NCBI GenBank assembly: GCA_937873255.1
Contig: CALMVM010000080.1
Coordinates: 1 to 11,281, forward strand
Direction of reading: 5' to 3'
Source of the DNA: an uncultured Verrucomicrobiota bacterium
GTDB taxonomy: Bacteria; Verrucomicrobiota; Verrucomicrobiia; Chthoniobacterales; SZAS-18
Length of the DNA stretch: 11,281 nucleotides
Under the pieces are notes generated by a model, which was given only the letters and a program-made list of their open reading frames with translations, made no database searches and was not told the DNA's origin. Positions within the stretch are counted from its first letter, which is position 1. Every line of letters begins with the position of its first letter. The position numbers were made by a program, and so were the translations under genes. Below, in pieces: positions 1-7,099 of this stretch.

Positions 1-44
1 TTGGCACCCCAGACTAACTCAGCACCCGGCTCGAAAAAGCGAAG

Positions 45-1037
45 TCACGTCACGATCAATCGTGCAATAAACCGATTGTATCCTTTCCGGCGTTCGCGTT
101 GGAACGCGCTCTCAAGTGGTCTTGGCCGGAAAACCTCCGGTTGCGTGCCTATGTAATTTTCCGAGCGCGGGTACATGTTGCCCATGTACCCACTTTGTTT
201 GCGGTGCCGCATGGCCTGCGGAAAATCGCGCAGGAACAGGTTCACTCGCCGGTTCAAGCGTGTGAAGTCTGTCCCCGGACCGTATTTTCGAGCGGCTGCG
301 CGGTACGGCGTGAGAAGGTCGATCTCCTTGAACATGTACGAGAAACGGTTCTGGTAGGCCCGTGGCGTTCGGGAACTTCGACAGTCCACATCGAGAGGTG
401 CCAGAAGCCAGTCGAGTTCGGATCGGAAACGACCGCGCATCAGAGATTCAATCGCCGAAGCGGTCAACCCGGGCGCGTCGCACTGCGCGTGCAGATGGGG
501 TCGGTACGTCAGGGGGTCGAAGCTCATCACCTGCAATTCTTCCCGCCAGACGGCACCCATCATAAATCCCCTTTCCTGAAGGAGAACCATGGTCTTCCGC
601 GTGACATTCCAAAAGTCCTTAAGCGGACTGTAGAGCGTATCCTCCGCCCGGATACCGTCCCTGAACGAGATCGTAACAAATTTCCAGTCCCCCTTTTCAA
701 AGTGCGGCGCAAAGCGGCAGAGCACGCCCCAAATCCGCCGGTAGCTGCACGAGCAGCAAAATTTCGGGAGATCGCAGTGCCGAATCTGGCCTTGGATTCG
801 GAGGCCGCAGTTGCAAAAATCGTCGGCTCGATCCCAGTCCGACATCGCGTAGATGCTCCCGCGAGGCCCGTAGGCGTGGCGACGACGGCCGAACGCGTCC
901 CGCAATCTTTGGGTACCCGAAACTTTTTGCCGTAGCGTTATGATTCGTCGCCTCCGATCCCAATCAAGCTCGCCCGCAAGTGCCACCAGTTTCGCGGAAT
1001 TGGACCAGTCAAGTGCGGTGACTTGCGCCTTCGTCAC
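45..1037 (-). CDS. HUH-type rolling-circle replication initiator (Rep-like) with cysteine-rich region
   Basis: A 330-residue protein resembling initiators of rolling-circle plasmids, which nick one DNA strand at an origin through a catalytic tyrosine. Visible elements in order: a cysteine cluster at about residues 75-97 (C75, C77, C88, C94, C95, C97), likely metal binding, as is common just before the nuclease domain in Rep_1-type proteins; a strand FVTIS at 120-124 (motif 1); PHLHA at 180-184, giving the HUH pair H181/H183 (motif 2); and SYMFKE around 233-238, giving a YxxK motif with Y234 as likely nucleophile (motif 3). The C-terminal tail is rich in Arg. The start is the GTG at 1037, because a GAGGAGG Shine-Dalgarno lies 5 nt upstream; an in-frame TTG at 1055 would place that site inside the gene. 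It is the last gene of the leftward element cluster. The family is inferred from motifs only; an IS91-like or phage replication HUH protein is an alternative. Confidence 0.72.
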   Translation of the reverse strand: MTKAQVTALDWSNSAKLVALAGELDWDRRRRIITLRQKVSGTQRLRDAFGRRRHAYGPRGSIYAMSDWDRADDFCNCGLRIQGQIRHCDLPKFCCSCSYRRIWGVLCRFAPHFEKGDWKFVTISFRDGIRAEDTLYSPLKDFWNVTRKTMVLLQERGFMMGAVWREELQVMSFDPLTYRPHLHAQCDAPGLTASAIESLMRGRFRSELDWLLAPLDVDCRSSRTPRAYQNRFSYMFKEIDLLTPYRAAARKYGPGTDFTRLNRRVNLFLRDFPQAMRHRKQSGYMGNMYPRSENYIGTQPEVFRPRPLESAFQRERRKGYNRFIARLIVT

Positions 1038-1042
1038 TGCGG

Positions 1043-1049
1043 CCTCCTC
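1043..1049 (-). promoter_or_regulatory. Ribosome binding site of the Rep gene
   Basis: The minus strand reads GAGGAGG, followed by 5 nt and GTG at 1037. It is the best Shine-Dalgarno sequence in the window and decides the start of the Rep gene. Its strength contrasts with the weak or missing sites of the chromosomal genes. Confidence 0.75.
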
Positions 1050-1060
1050 GCGCAACCGAC

Positions 1061-1087
1061 ACCCGCACCCGTTTTAGGAACGCGGGT
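1061..1087 (-). promoter_or_regulatory. Inverted repeat in the leader of the Rep gene
   Basis: ACCCGC at 1061-1066 pairs with GCGGGT at 1082-1087; an alternative pairing uses ACCCG at 1067-1071. On the minus strand the hairpin lies in the 5' leader of rep, about 25-50 nt before the GTG. On the plus strand it is followed by TTTTC and could act as a weak terminator, although no plus-strand gene precedes it. Copy-number control in rolling-circle plasmids often acts on the rep leader, so a regulatory role is possible but only inferred. The rest of 1056-1227 shows no gene. Confidence 0.35.
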
Positions 1088-1227
1088 TTTCTCCGGGGAG
1101 GAATACCTACATAGTCTGCTTATAGGCTCGTCGGAGGGATGCCGGATACCTGAATGAGGGTGACCGGAGGCCGCGCTCGAATGGCTTTCGGCACGGTTCA
1201 GATTTGCACCACGCGATCCCCGAGAGA

Positions 1228-1491
1228 TCACAGATTACCCTCCTTTGGGTTTTTCGAGGAAGGGGGAGTCTTGGGCTGGCGGTGGAATTCTCCGGCTTCG
1301 GCGCGCCGGTCGAAATCCTCGACCTCCGCCCGTGATACGTACAGGCGGCCGAAAATGTTAGTAACCCTAATAAGTCCATTTTTTCGGTATCGCCAGCCTG
1401 TCGTTCGGGTCAGGTTACGGCTTTGCAACCATGAGTGATACGAAACGTATTTAAAGAAATCCGCGTTGCTCTGCGTTGTTTGATCGGGCAT
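1228..1491 (-). CDS. AlpA/excisionase-like small DNA-binding protein
   Basis: An 87-residue basic protein. Residues about 21-68 have the winged-helix pattern of MerR-like excisionases and AlpA regulators: a first helix with WLQSRNL, a recognition helix around TGWRYRKNGL with the aromatic/Arg/Lys signature, a short wing around IRVTNIFGRLYV, and the typical closing helix VSRAEVEDF. The C-terminal tail is Pro/Lys-rich and probably disordered. Such proteins bend DNA at attachment sites to promote excision by a tyrosine recombinase, or act as regulators of the element. The ATG at 1491 is preferred; a TTG at 1509 in the same frame would add six residues, and neither has a clear ribosome binding site. 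It lies between the unknown 188-residue gene and rep on the same strand, which fits the Xis role. Specific function is inferred from fold pattern and context. Confidence 0.65.
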   Translation of the reverse strand: MPDQTTQSNADFFKYVSYHSWLQSRNLTRTTGWRYRKNGLIRVTNIFGRLYVSRAEVEDFDRRAEAGEFHRQPKTPPSSKNPKEGNL

Positions 1492-1556
1492 GAAACCCGT
1501 TCTACACAACGGTCAGGCGGTGATCGGGAAGTCGCCAGATAGCAAATCCCGGCTCG

Positions 1557-1607
1557 CTCCGAGCAAAAGCAGTTTTGCTCTTGGAGTGACCTGGAACTGG
1601 ACTCCAG
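1557..1607. repeat. Hairpin cluster between the excisionase-like and unknown genes (possible replication origin or terminator)
   Basis: GAGCAAAA (1561-1568) and TTTTGCTC (1573-1580) form a perfect 8-bp stem with a GCAG loop. CTCC at 1557-1560 can extend the stem with GGAG at 1583-1586 across a TT bulge. Directly after it, CTGGA (1591-1595) pairs with TCCAG (1603-1607), and GGAGT (1583-1587) can alternatively pair with ACTCC (1601-1605). No T-tract follows on either strand, so an ordinary intrinsic terminator is not well supported. In an element with a HUH Rep, a strong foldback in noncoding DNA is a candidate double- or single-strand origin. The 1492-1712 gap holds no convincing gene. Confidence 0.5.
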
Positions 1608-1712
1608 CAAAATCCGCTTCTTCGTCAACAAAATCGGGTCAAAATTCCTACCTAGCTTTTTTTCCGTGGTGGCGACTTTTTTCTGCTTTCTCCAGCCGAA
1701 ATTTACGGGGCC

Positions 1713-2279
1713 TCATTTGGCTGCGGCGAGCTTTCGCCGCGTCGCCTGTCCCTGCTGACCCGCCATTCTCCGAACCCTTGGAATGTGTTCGTCTTTCCAG
1801 GCGAGGAATTCCCGCCTCAACGAGACAACCCACCCGGGAGGAAGTTTGTCTCGCCTGAATCCTGCGACAGCGGTGGGGGCGTCGGGAATCTTTTCTTCGT
1901 ACCCCTGTCTCCGCCACTCCCAAAATTGTTTGAAGGGCATCATGGCTTTAGATTCAGAACCGCTTTCGGTAATGTGCCGGACAGCAGTCACGAACGGTAC
2001 ACCGCTGGGATATTTTGCTGATAGTTTACCAAACTCAGCCCGGTCGGCCTCTTCGAGTCGGTCTCTGGTCTCGCCTACGTAACGGTCATAGAATTCCTGC
2101 TCGATTGCTTCGCGGCACGCTGATTCGCAAGCAGCCAAGAGCATGATAGCCTCCTTGGCGGCTTGCCGAGCGGATTCAGGGTCGCGTTGATCAGGACGTA
2201 CTCGGGAAAACAGAACCGCTGCGACCGGCACAACTGTCGTGAGCGGGTATCGACGCCAATCAGTCTTCGACTCGGACAT
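1713..2279 (-). CDS. Hypothetical protein of the integrated element
   Basis: A 188-residue protein that I do not recognise. It starts with ATG at 2279, without a visible Shine-Dalgarno, 23 nt after the stop of the integrase on the same strand, so it is probably co-transcribed with it. There is no signal peptide; one mildly hydrophobic stretch near residues 13-24 is too short to be a clear membrane segment. The middle (about residues 40-90) is Ala/Glu/Arg-rich and probably helical or coiled. Around residues 113-165 there are several Trp and aromatic residues in a basic context (FWEWRRQGYEEK, PPGWVVSLRREFLAWKDEH), and the C-terminus is Arg/Lys-rich, which would suit nucleic-acid binding. Position between int and xis suggests an element function such as replication accessory or regulation, but this is only inference. 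Confidence 0.6.
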   Translation of the reverse strand: MSESKTDWRRYPLTTVVPVAAVLFSRVRPDQRDPESARQAAKEAIMLLAACESACREAIEQEFYDRYVGETRDRLEEADRAEFGKLSAKYPSGVPFVTAVRHITESGSESKAMMPFKQFWEWRRQGYEEKIPDAPTAVAGFRRDKLPPGWVVSLRREFLAWKDEHIPRVRRMAGQQGQATRRKLAAAK

Positions 2280-2302
2280 AAATTTCGAGGCTTACTTTTG
2301 GT

Positions 2303-3479
2303 TCACGAGCGAGGTGTGCTCGGCGAGAGGATGTGCAATTTCTTGGCGGCAGCCTTCTTGTGCGAGTCCGCCAAGTGCCCGTAAACCTTTCCCACCAATA
2401 TCCCGCCATCGGAGTGCCCCAACCATGACGCGATGGTCATGAAGTCAATCCCGGCCATCACGCATTTGCTCGCAAAAAGGTGGCGGAGGTCGTGAAAGCC
2501 GACTCCCGGTAGGCCGGCCTTCGCCCGGACCATCAACAGTGACTCTCGGAGATTCCGTGCAGGAACGTCTCTGGGGCCTCGCTGGGGCGAGGGAAACAGC
2601 CAAGTCGAGTCCAGGGGGGCGCTCCGCGTACATCGCGCCCAGAAGCGCCTCCAAGCCGGGCGAGAAATCGACCTGCCGCTGTTTGTGGTTTTTAGAAACG
2701 CCGCCGCTTCCAATCGTCACGGCACTATGCTCAAAATCCACATCCGACCAACGAACTCCCAAAGATTCTTGTTCCCTCGCCCCCGTCAGGGACAAGAACT
2801 GCAAGTAATTTTTGAAGAGCTTGCTGTTCTTTGTCGTTTCCTCGCTGACCGCCGAAAGCAGACGGTCAAGCTGCTCCGGCGAAAAGAATCGTCGTTTCGG
2901 TGACGGCTTTTGTTTGAGTTGCTTAACTTCAGGCAGCCGGGTGATTTCGCCTTGGTCCACCGCGAATTTGAGGACGTTTCGCAGAGCCACGGTGTCGAGG
3001 TTCACGGTGCGGGCGCTCGCGCCGGACTCCAGCCGCTTCTCGCGGAATGAGTGGATGACCGGCGGGGTGATTTTGTCGATCCGCACGCCGCCCAGATGCC
3101 CGACCCAGCGTCGAATCGCCTGACGTTCGTTCTGTTGAGTTCCGATTTTTTTCTGCCCGAGCGTGGCGCTTACGAGATATTCTTGAGCAAAATCCTCGAA
3201 ACCCGGCCGGCGTCCTCGTTGAGGCAATGCATCGTCACGGCGTTCAGTCCGCTTCCTTTCAAGTTCTGCCCGGGCTTGATCCAACGAATCCGCCACCAAG
3301 GCGATCCGACGAGGTGCCGTCTTGCCGTTTCCGAGAGGGACTCGAAGTTGTGCGTAGTAGATGTCATCGCGCTTCCACAGACCCGGGATTTTACGCTTGC
3401 GGGTGTCCAATACAGGACGGAAACTCCCGCCGTGGTTTTTTCTCCGTTGCTCGATGCTTCGCGTTACGGCGCGTTCCAT
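2303..3479 (-). pseudogene. Tyrosine recombinase (integrase), frameshifted
   Basis: Phage-type site-specific tyrosine recombinase broken by a frameshift in a C6 run (2614-2619 on the plus strand as G6). The upstream frame (down to 2445) carries the N-terminal arm-binding part, a SAM-like core-binding domain (about residues 93-180), the first catalytic Arg in TGAREQE (R235) and a Lys (K263). The downstream frame (to 2303) carries HDLRH (H329/R332), LGHSD (H355) and the nucleophile Y366 in KVYGHL. Removing one C restores a continuous 391-residue protein of normal family length with all catalytic residues. As written, the product lacks the nucleophile and would be inactive. The ATG at 3479 is chosen; a TTG at 3521 would extend it through a 10-bp direct repeat that looks like a binding site rather than coding. 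It starts 92 bp from the tRNA. A sequencing error, a true mutation or +1 ribosomal frameshifting could each explain the break. Confidence 0.85.
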
Positions 3480-3487
3480 CCCGTAAC

Positions 3488-3509
3488 AGTAGCACGGAAA
3501 GTAGCACGG
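3488..3509. repeat. Tandem 10-bp direct repeat upstream of the integrase
   Basis: AGTAGCACGG occurs at 3488-3497 and again at 3500-3509, a period of 12 bp. It lies 9 bp upstream of the integrase ATG and about 60 bp from the tRNA gene. Short direct repeats beside int are typical of arm-type recombinase or Xis binding sites in attP, so that role is inferred. It overlaps the region where the int promoter should be, which would allow autoregulation. Confidence 0.5.
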
Positions 3510-3571
3510 GATCAATCCCAAAATAATTTCCCGCTGCGTAACTTGCTCATAGAGACAGAATTACATTAAAA

Positions 3572-3653
3572 GCCAAGGTGGCGAAATTGGCAGCCGCGCC
3601 AGACTTAGGATCTGGTCCCGCAAGGGGTAAGGGTTCGAGTCCCTTCCTTGGCA
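3572..3653 (+). tRNA. tRNA-Leu (anticodon UAG)
   Basis: Full class II cloverleaf. Acceptor GCCAAGG (3572-3578) pairs with CCTTGGC (3646-3652), with discriminator A at 3653. The anticodon stem CCAGA (3599-3603)/TCTGG (3611-3615) encloses loop CTTAGGA with anticodon TAG at 3606-3608, reading CUN leucine codons. A long variable arm TCCCGCAAGGGGT (3616-3628) folds on itself, as expected for Leu. The T-arm is AAGGG/CCCTT with loop TTCGAGT (3629-3645). The 3' CCA is not encoded. The gene is intact although it borders the integrated element on its 5' side; its promoter would lie at 3522-3571, but no convincing -35/-10 pair is seen there. Confidence 0.95.
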
Positions 3654-3664
3654 ACCGGCTGACG

Positions 3665-3720
3665 TGACCGCAGGCTCGCGTTTCTTACAAAAATGTCATG
3701 CGGCGGAAAGCCTGCCGTCA
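3665..3720 (+). promoter_or_regulatory. Inverted repeat in the htrA leader
   Basis: TGACCGCAGGCT (3665-3676) and AGCCTGCCGTCA (3709-3720) are reverse complements at 11 of 12 positions, separated by 32 nt. The structure sits between the tRNA and the protease start codon at 3745. It could be an operator, a transcript processing or attenuating structure between tRNA and mRNA, or part of an attachment region. No T-tract follows. Function is not known; only the symmetry is seen. Confidence 0.4.
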
Positions 3721-3744
3721 CCCTCGCGCACGAATCTCCACCGT

Positions 3745-5283
<1,539 letters not shown>

Positions 5284-5305
5284 GCGCAACCAGCGCGTTC
5301 CACTA

Positions 5306-5338
5306 CGCCCCCTGCGCTCGATGCGAGTGCCGGGGGCG
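5306..5338 (+). terminator. Strong terminator-like hairpin after htrA
   Basis: Starting 22 bp after the htrA stop, CGCCCCC (5306-5312) pairs with GGGGGCG (5332-5338), and GCGCTCG (5314-5320) with CGAGTGC (5324-5330), including one G-T wobble. One T-C mismatch lies between the two halves, and the loop is ATG. The run after it (CTCTGTTGG) is only partly T-rich, so release may be inefficient or factor-assisted. Being nearly symmetrical and lying in a convergent gap, it could also serve the hydantoinase transcript from the other side. Confidence 0.65.
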
Positions 5339-5441
5339 CTCTGTTGGTATCGAGGCCATTGTGCGAAAAATCGGCTGTTTTCGGACCGAGATTTTCATTG
5401 CAAATTCCTGCGTGTTAGCAAGTAGTACACAGTAGTTCGAT

Positions 5442-5486
5442 TTATTCACACCGGTGAATAAGCTGTGAACAACTTGGCAATTGTTC
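5442..5486. other. DnaA-box-like cluster with two short palindromes
   Basis: TTATTCACA (5442-5450) matches the DnaA box consensus TTATNCACA exactly. On the minus strand, TTATTCACC (5453-5461) and TTGTTCACA (5464-5472) each differ at one position. Overlapping them, TATTCAC (5443-5449) pairs with GTGAATA (5454-5460) around a 4-nt loop, and GAACAA (5467-5472) pairs with TTGTTC (5481-5486). The surrounding 5350-5480 stretch is less GC-rich than both flanking genes. It lies in the 270-bp convergent gap between htrA and the hydantoinase, where no gene is seen. It may be a DnaA-binding locus or origin-related DNA, but palindromic repressor sites or chance are alternatives. Confidence 0.4.
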
Positions 5487-5553
5487 GCCCGGTAATCGGG
5501 TAACGGTTGGCAGGCAACACCGGCGGTCAAGGAGACTGTAGCGTCCTGGACAA

Positions 5554-6936
5554 TCACGATGGTACGGGCTGGCGGGCGAGGAATTTCCCTCTCCCCGGCG
5601 TGCCGACGAACCGCCCATCGCGCACGGCTACCTCGCCGCGCAAAGTCACGACGCTCGGTCGTCCCGAGATCGGCCAGCCTTCGAACGCGCTATAGTCCAG
5701 ATTCATCGCTTGGCCGGCCGCCGTGATCGTGCCGCGAAACGCCGGATCGTAGATCACCAGGTCTGCGTCCGCCCCGGGCTGGATCGTCCCCTTGCGCGGG
5801 AAGAGGCCGAAAATCTTCGCCGCGCGAGAGCTGGCGATATCGACGAACGTGTGCAGGTCGATCCGCTCTGCCTGAACGCCGTGGGTAAAAAGCAGGTTGA
5901 TCCGGTCTTCCAACGCCGGGATGCCGTTCGGTATCTTCGTGAAATCGTCGCGGCCGAGCGACTTTTGGGCGGCGAAATCGAACGGCGCGTGATCGGTCGC
6001 CACCGTGTCGATCAGCCCCGACCGTAATCCGTCCCAGAGCACCGCCTGGTTGCGACGTTCACGCAACGGAGGGGACATCACGTATTTGGCTCCCTCGAAT
6101 TCGGGCCGTTCGGCGTCTGTCCGGTCGAGCAAGAGATATTGAATCAGGGTTTCCACACGCACATCGACCCCCCGCGCCCGTGCGGCGAGCGCCTCCCGGA
6201 GTGCTTCCTCGCAACTGAGATGCACGATGTAAACCCGCGCGCCCGTGAGCTGCGCGAACGTCATCAGGTGATGCACGCCCTCGGCTTCGACGGCCGGCGG
6301 GCGGCTCTCGTAGTGTCCCTCGGTGCCGCGCACGCCGGCGGCGAGGAGTTCGCGCTGACGCTCGGCCACGAGGGTCTCGTTTTCGCAGTGCGCGGCCACC
6401 ACGACGCCGAGTTCGCGCGCCAGCGAGAGCGCGCGGTAGAGTTCGGTGTCGTCGATGCCGAACGCCCCCTTGTACGCGAGGAAGATCTTGAACGACGTGA
6501 CCCCTTTCCCGACGATCTCGCGCAACTGCGCGGGCGTCCCGTCATCGAACCGCGTGACACCCATGTGAAACGAGTAGTCACAGGCCGCCCGCCCCGCGCT
6601 CCGCTCGTTCCACAGGCGGAAGCCCTCGGCGGGTTCCGTGTCCCGCGCGGGGCAGCACATATCAAAGATCGTCGTGGTGCCTCCGATCAACGCCGCGCGG
6701 CCGGCCGTATCGTAGTCGTCCTTTGAGAACGTCCCCATGAACGGCAAATACACGTGCGTATGCGGATCGATGAACCCGGGAAAGACATATTTGCCGGAGG
6801 CGTCGATGACCTCGGCGTCCGGAGGGGCGGTCAGATCGCGGTCGATCCGGGTGATCGTCTCGCCTTCGCACAAGATGTCCGCGACGTAGCGCTGGCTCGC
6901 CGTGACGATCTCGCCGTTTTTGATGAGCAGAGGCAT
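5554..6936 (-). CDS. hydA: Dihydropyrimidinase / D-hydantoinase family amidohydrolase
   Basis: A 460-residue cytoplasmic cyclic-amidohydrolase of the usual family length. It hydrolyses the ring of dihydropyrimidines or 5-substituted hydantoins to N-carbamoyl products. All binuclear-metal ligands are visible: H59 and H61 in DPHTH, the lysine that is carboxylated in the family K150 in TSFKIFLAYKG, H183 in AAHCEN, H239 in IVHLS and D315 in TDHAPF. The N-terminal and C-terminal strands (MPLLIKNGEIV, GADADLVIYDP) form the typical beta-sandwich. The ATG at 6936 is chosen by homology to the family start; the open frame continues further upstream but without family-like sequence. No clear Shine-Dalgarno. 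It is transcribed divergently from the PL8-like gene across a 163-bp gap. No pyrimidine-catabolism partner such as a carbamoylase or dihydropyrimidine dehydrogenase is present in the window, so the substrate is open; allantoinase is less likely given the SFKIF context. Confidence 0.92.
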   Translation of the reverse strand: MPLLIKNGEIVTASQRYVADILCEGETITRIDRDLTAPPDAEVIDASGKYVFPGFIDPHTHVYLPFMGTFSKDDYDTAGRAALIGGTTTIFDMCCPARDTEPAEGFRLWNERSAGRAACDYSFHMGVTRFDDGTPAQLREIVGKGVTSFKIFLAYKGAFGIDDTELYRALSLARELGVVVAAHCENETLVAERQRELLAAGVRGTEGHYESRPPAVEAEGVHHLMTFAQLTGARVYIVHLSCEEALREALAARARGVDVRVETLIQYLLLDRTDAERPEFEGAKYVMSPPLRERRNQAVLWDGLRSGLIDTVATDHAPFDFAAQKSLGRDDFTKIPNGIPALEDRINLLFTHGVQAERIDLHTFVDIASSRAAKIFGLFPRKGTIQPGADADLVIYDPAFRGTITAAGQAMNLDYSAFEGWPISGRPSVVTLRGEVAVRDGRFVGTPGRGKFLARQPVPS

Positions 6937-7099
6937 GCCGGCCAGCGTCGCACCGAACCGTCGCCGAGCTAAAGCAAAAGTTGCGGCCCGGCGTATAAAC
7001 TCTGCTCGTGTGAGCCGTGCCGAACCGCGTTTTTGTACGTCCCCGCCCGATGCAAACGGTTGCGCCGTTCCCGCCCTCGGGGCATGGTCTTCGGCAGGC
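6937..7099. promoter_or_regulatory. Divergent promoter region between hydantoinase and PL8-like genes
   Basis: The 163-bp gap between the two divergent starts must hold at least one promoter. A TATAAA at 6994-6999 on the plus strand is the best -10-like hexamer, but no good -35 lies 17 bp before it. On the minus strand no clear pair is seen. No long palindrome or riboswitch-like element is recognised. The gap is less GC-rich around 6970-7010. Confidence 0.35.

Larger units (their letters stand above)
1..3571. mobile_element. Small integrated Int-Xis-Rep element next to tRNA-Leu (left border not resolved)
   Basis: Four genes, all on the minus strand, encode a tyrosine recombinase, an unknown protein, an AlpA/excisionase-like protein and a HUH rolling-circle Rep, and lie directly beside a tRNA gene. 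Base composition is visibly less GC-rich than the chromosomal genes to the right, which suggests transfer. Int, Xis and Rep together are what is known from integrative plasmids that excise, replicate by rolling circle and reintegrate at tRNA genes. No relaxase, FtsK/Tra translocase, capsid or partition gene is seen. The right border is inferred to lie between the integrase start (3479) and the end of the tRNA (3653). The left border is not visible; it could be at or before position 1. Because the integrase is frameshifted, the copy is probably immobile unless rescued. Gene content is seen; mobility is inferred. Confidence 0.75.

Noticed and set aside
99..935. Long plus-strand open frame opposite the Rep gene
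   Set aside because: It is the antisense shadow of rep; it has no recognisable domains and no ribosome binding site, whereas the minus strand has HUH motifs and a strong Shine-Dalgarno.
1410..1631. Possible 73-residue minus-strand gene overlapping the excisionase-like gene
   Set aside because: It overlaps the better-supported HTH gene, runs through the hairpin cluster and has no recognisable domain.
2614..2620. Programmed -1 frameshift at a C-CCC-CCT slippery heptamer in int
   Set aside because: The heptamer exists, but the downstream catalytic frame needs +1 (or loss of one base), not -1.
6902..7099. Upstream extension of the PL8-like gene to an ATG at 6902
   Set aside because: It would overlap the start of the divergent hydantoinase and encodes no signal peptide or family-like sequence.
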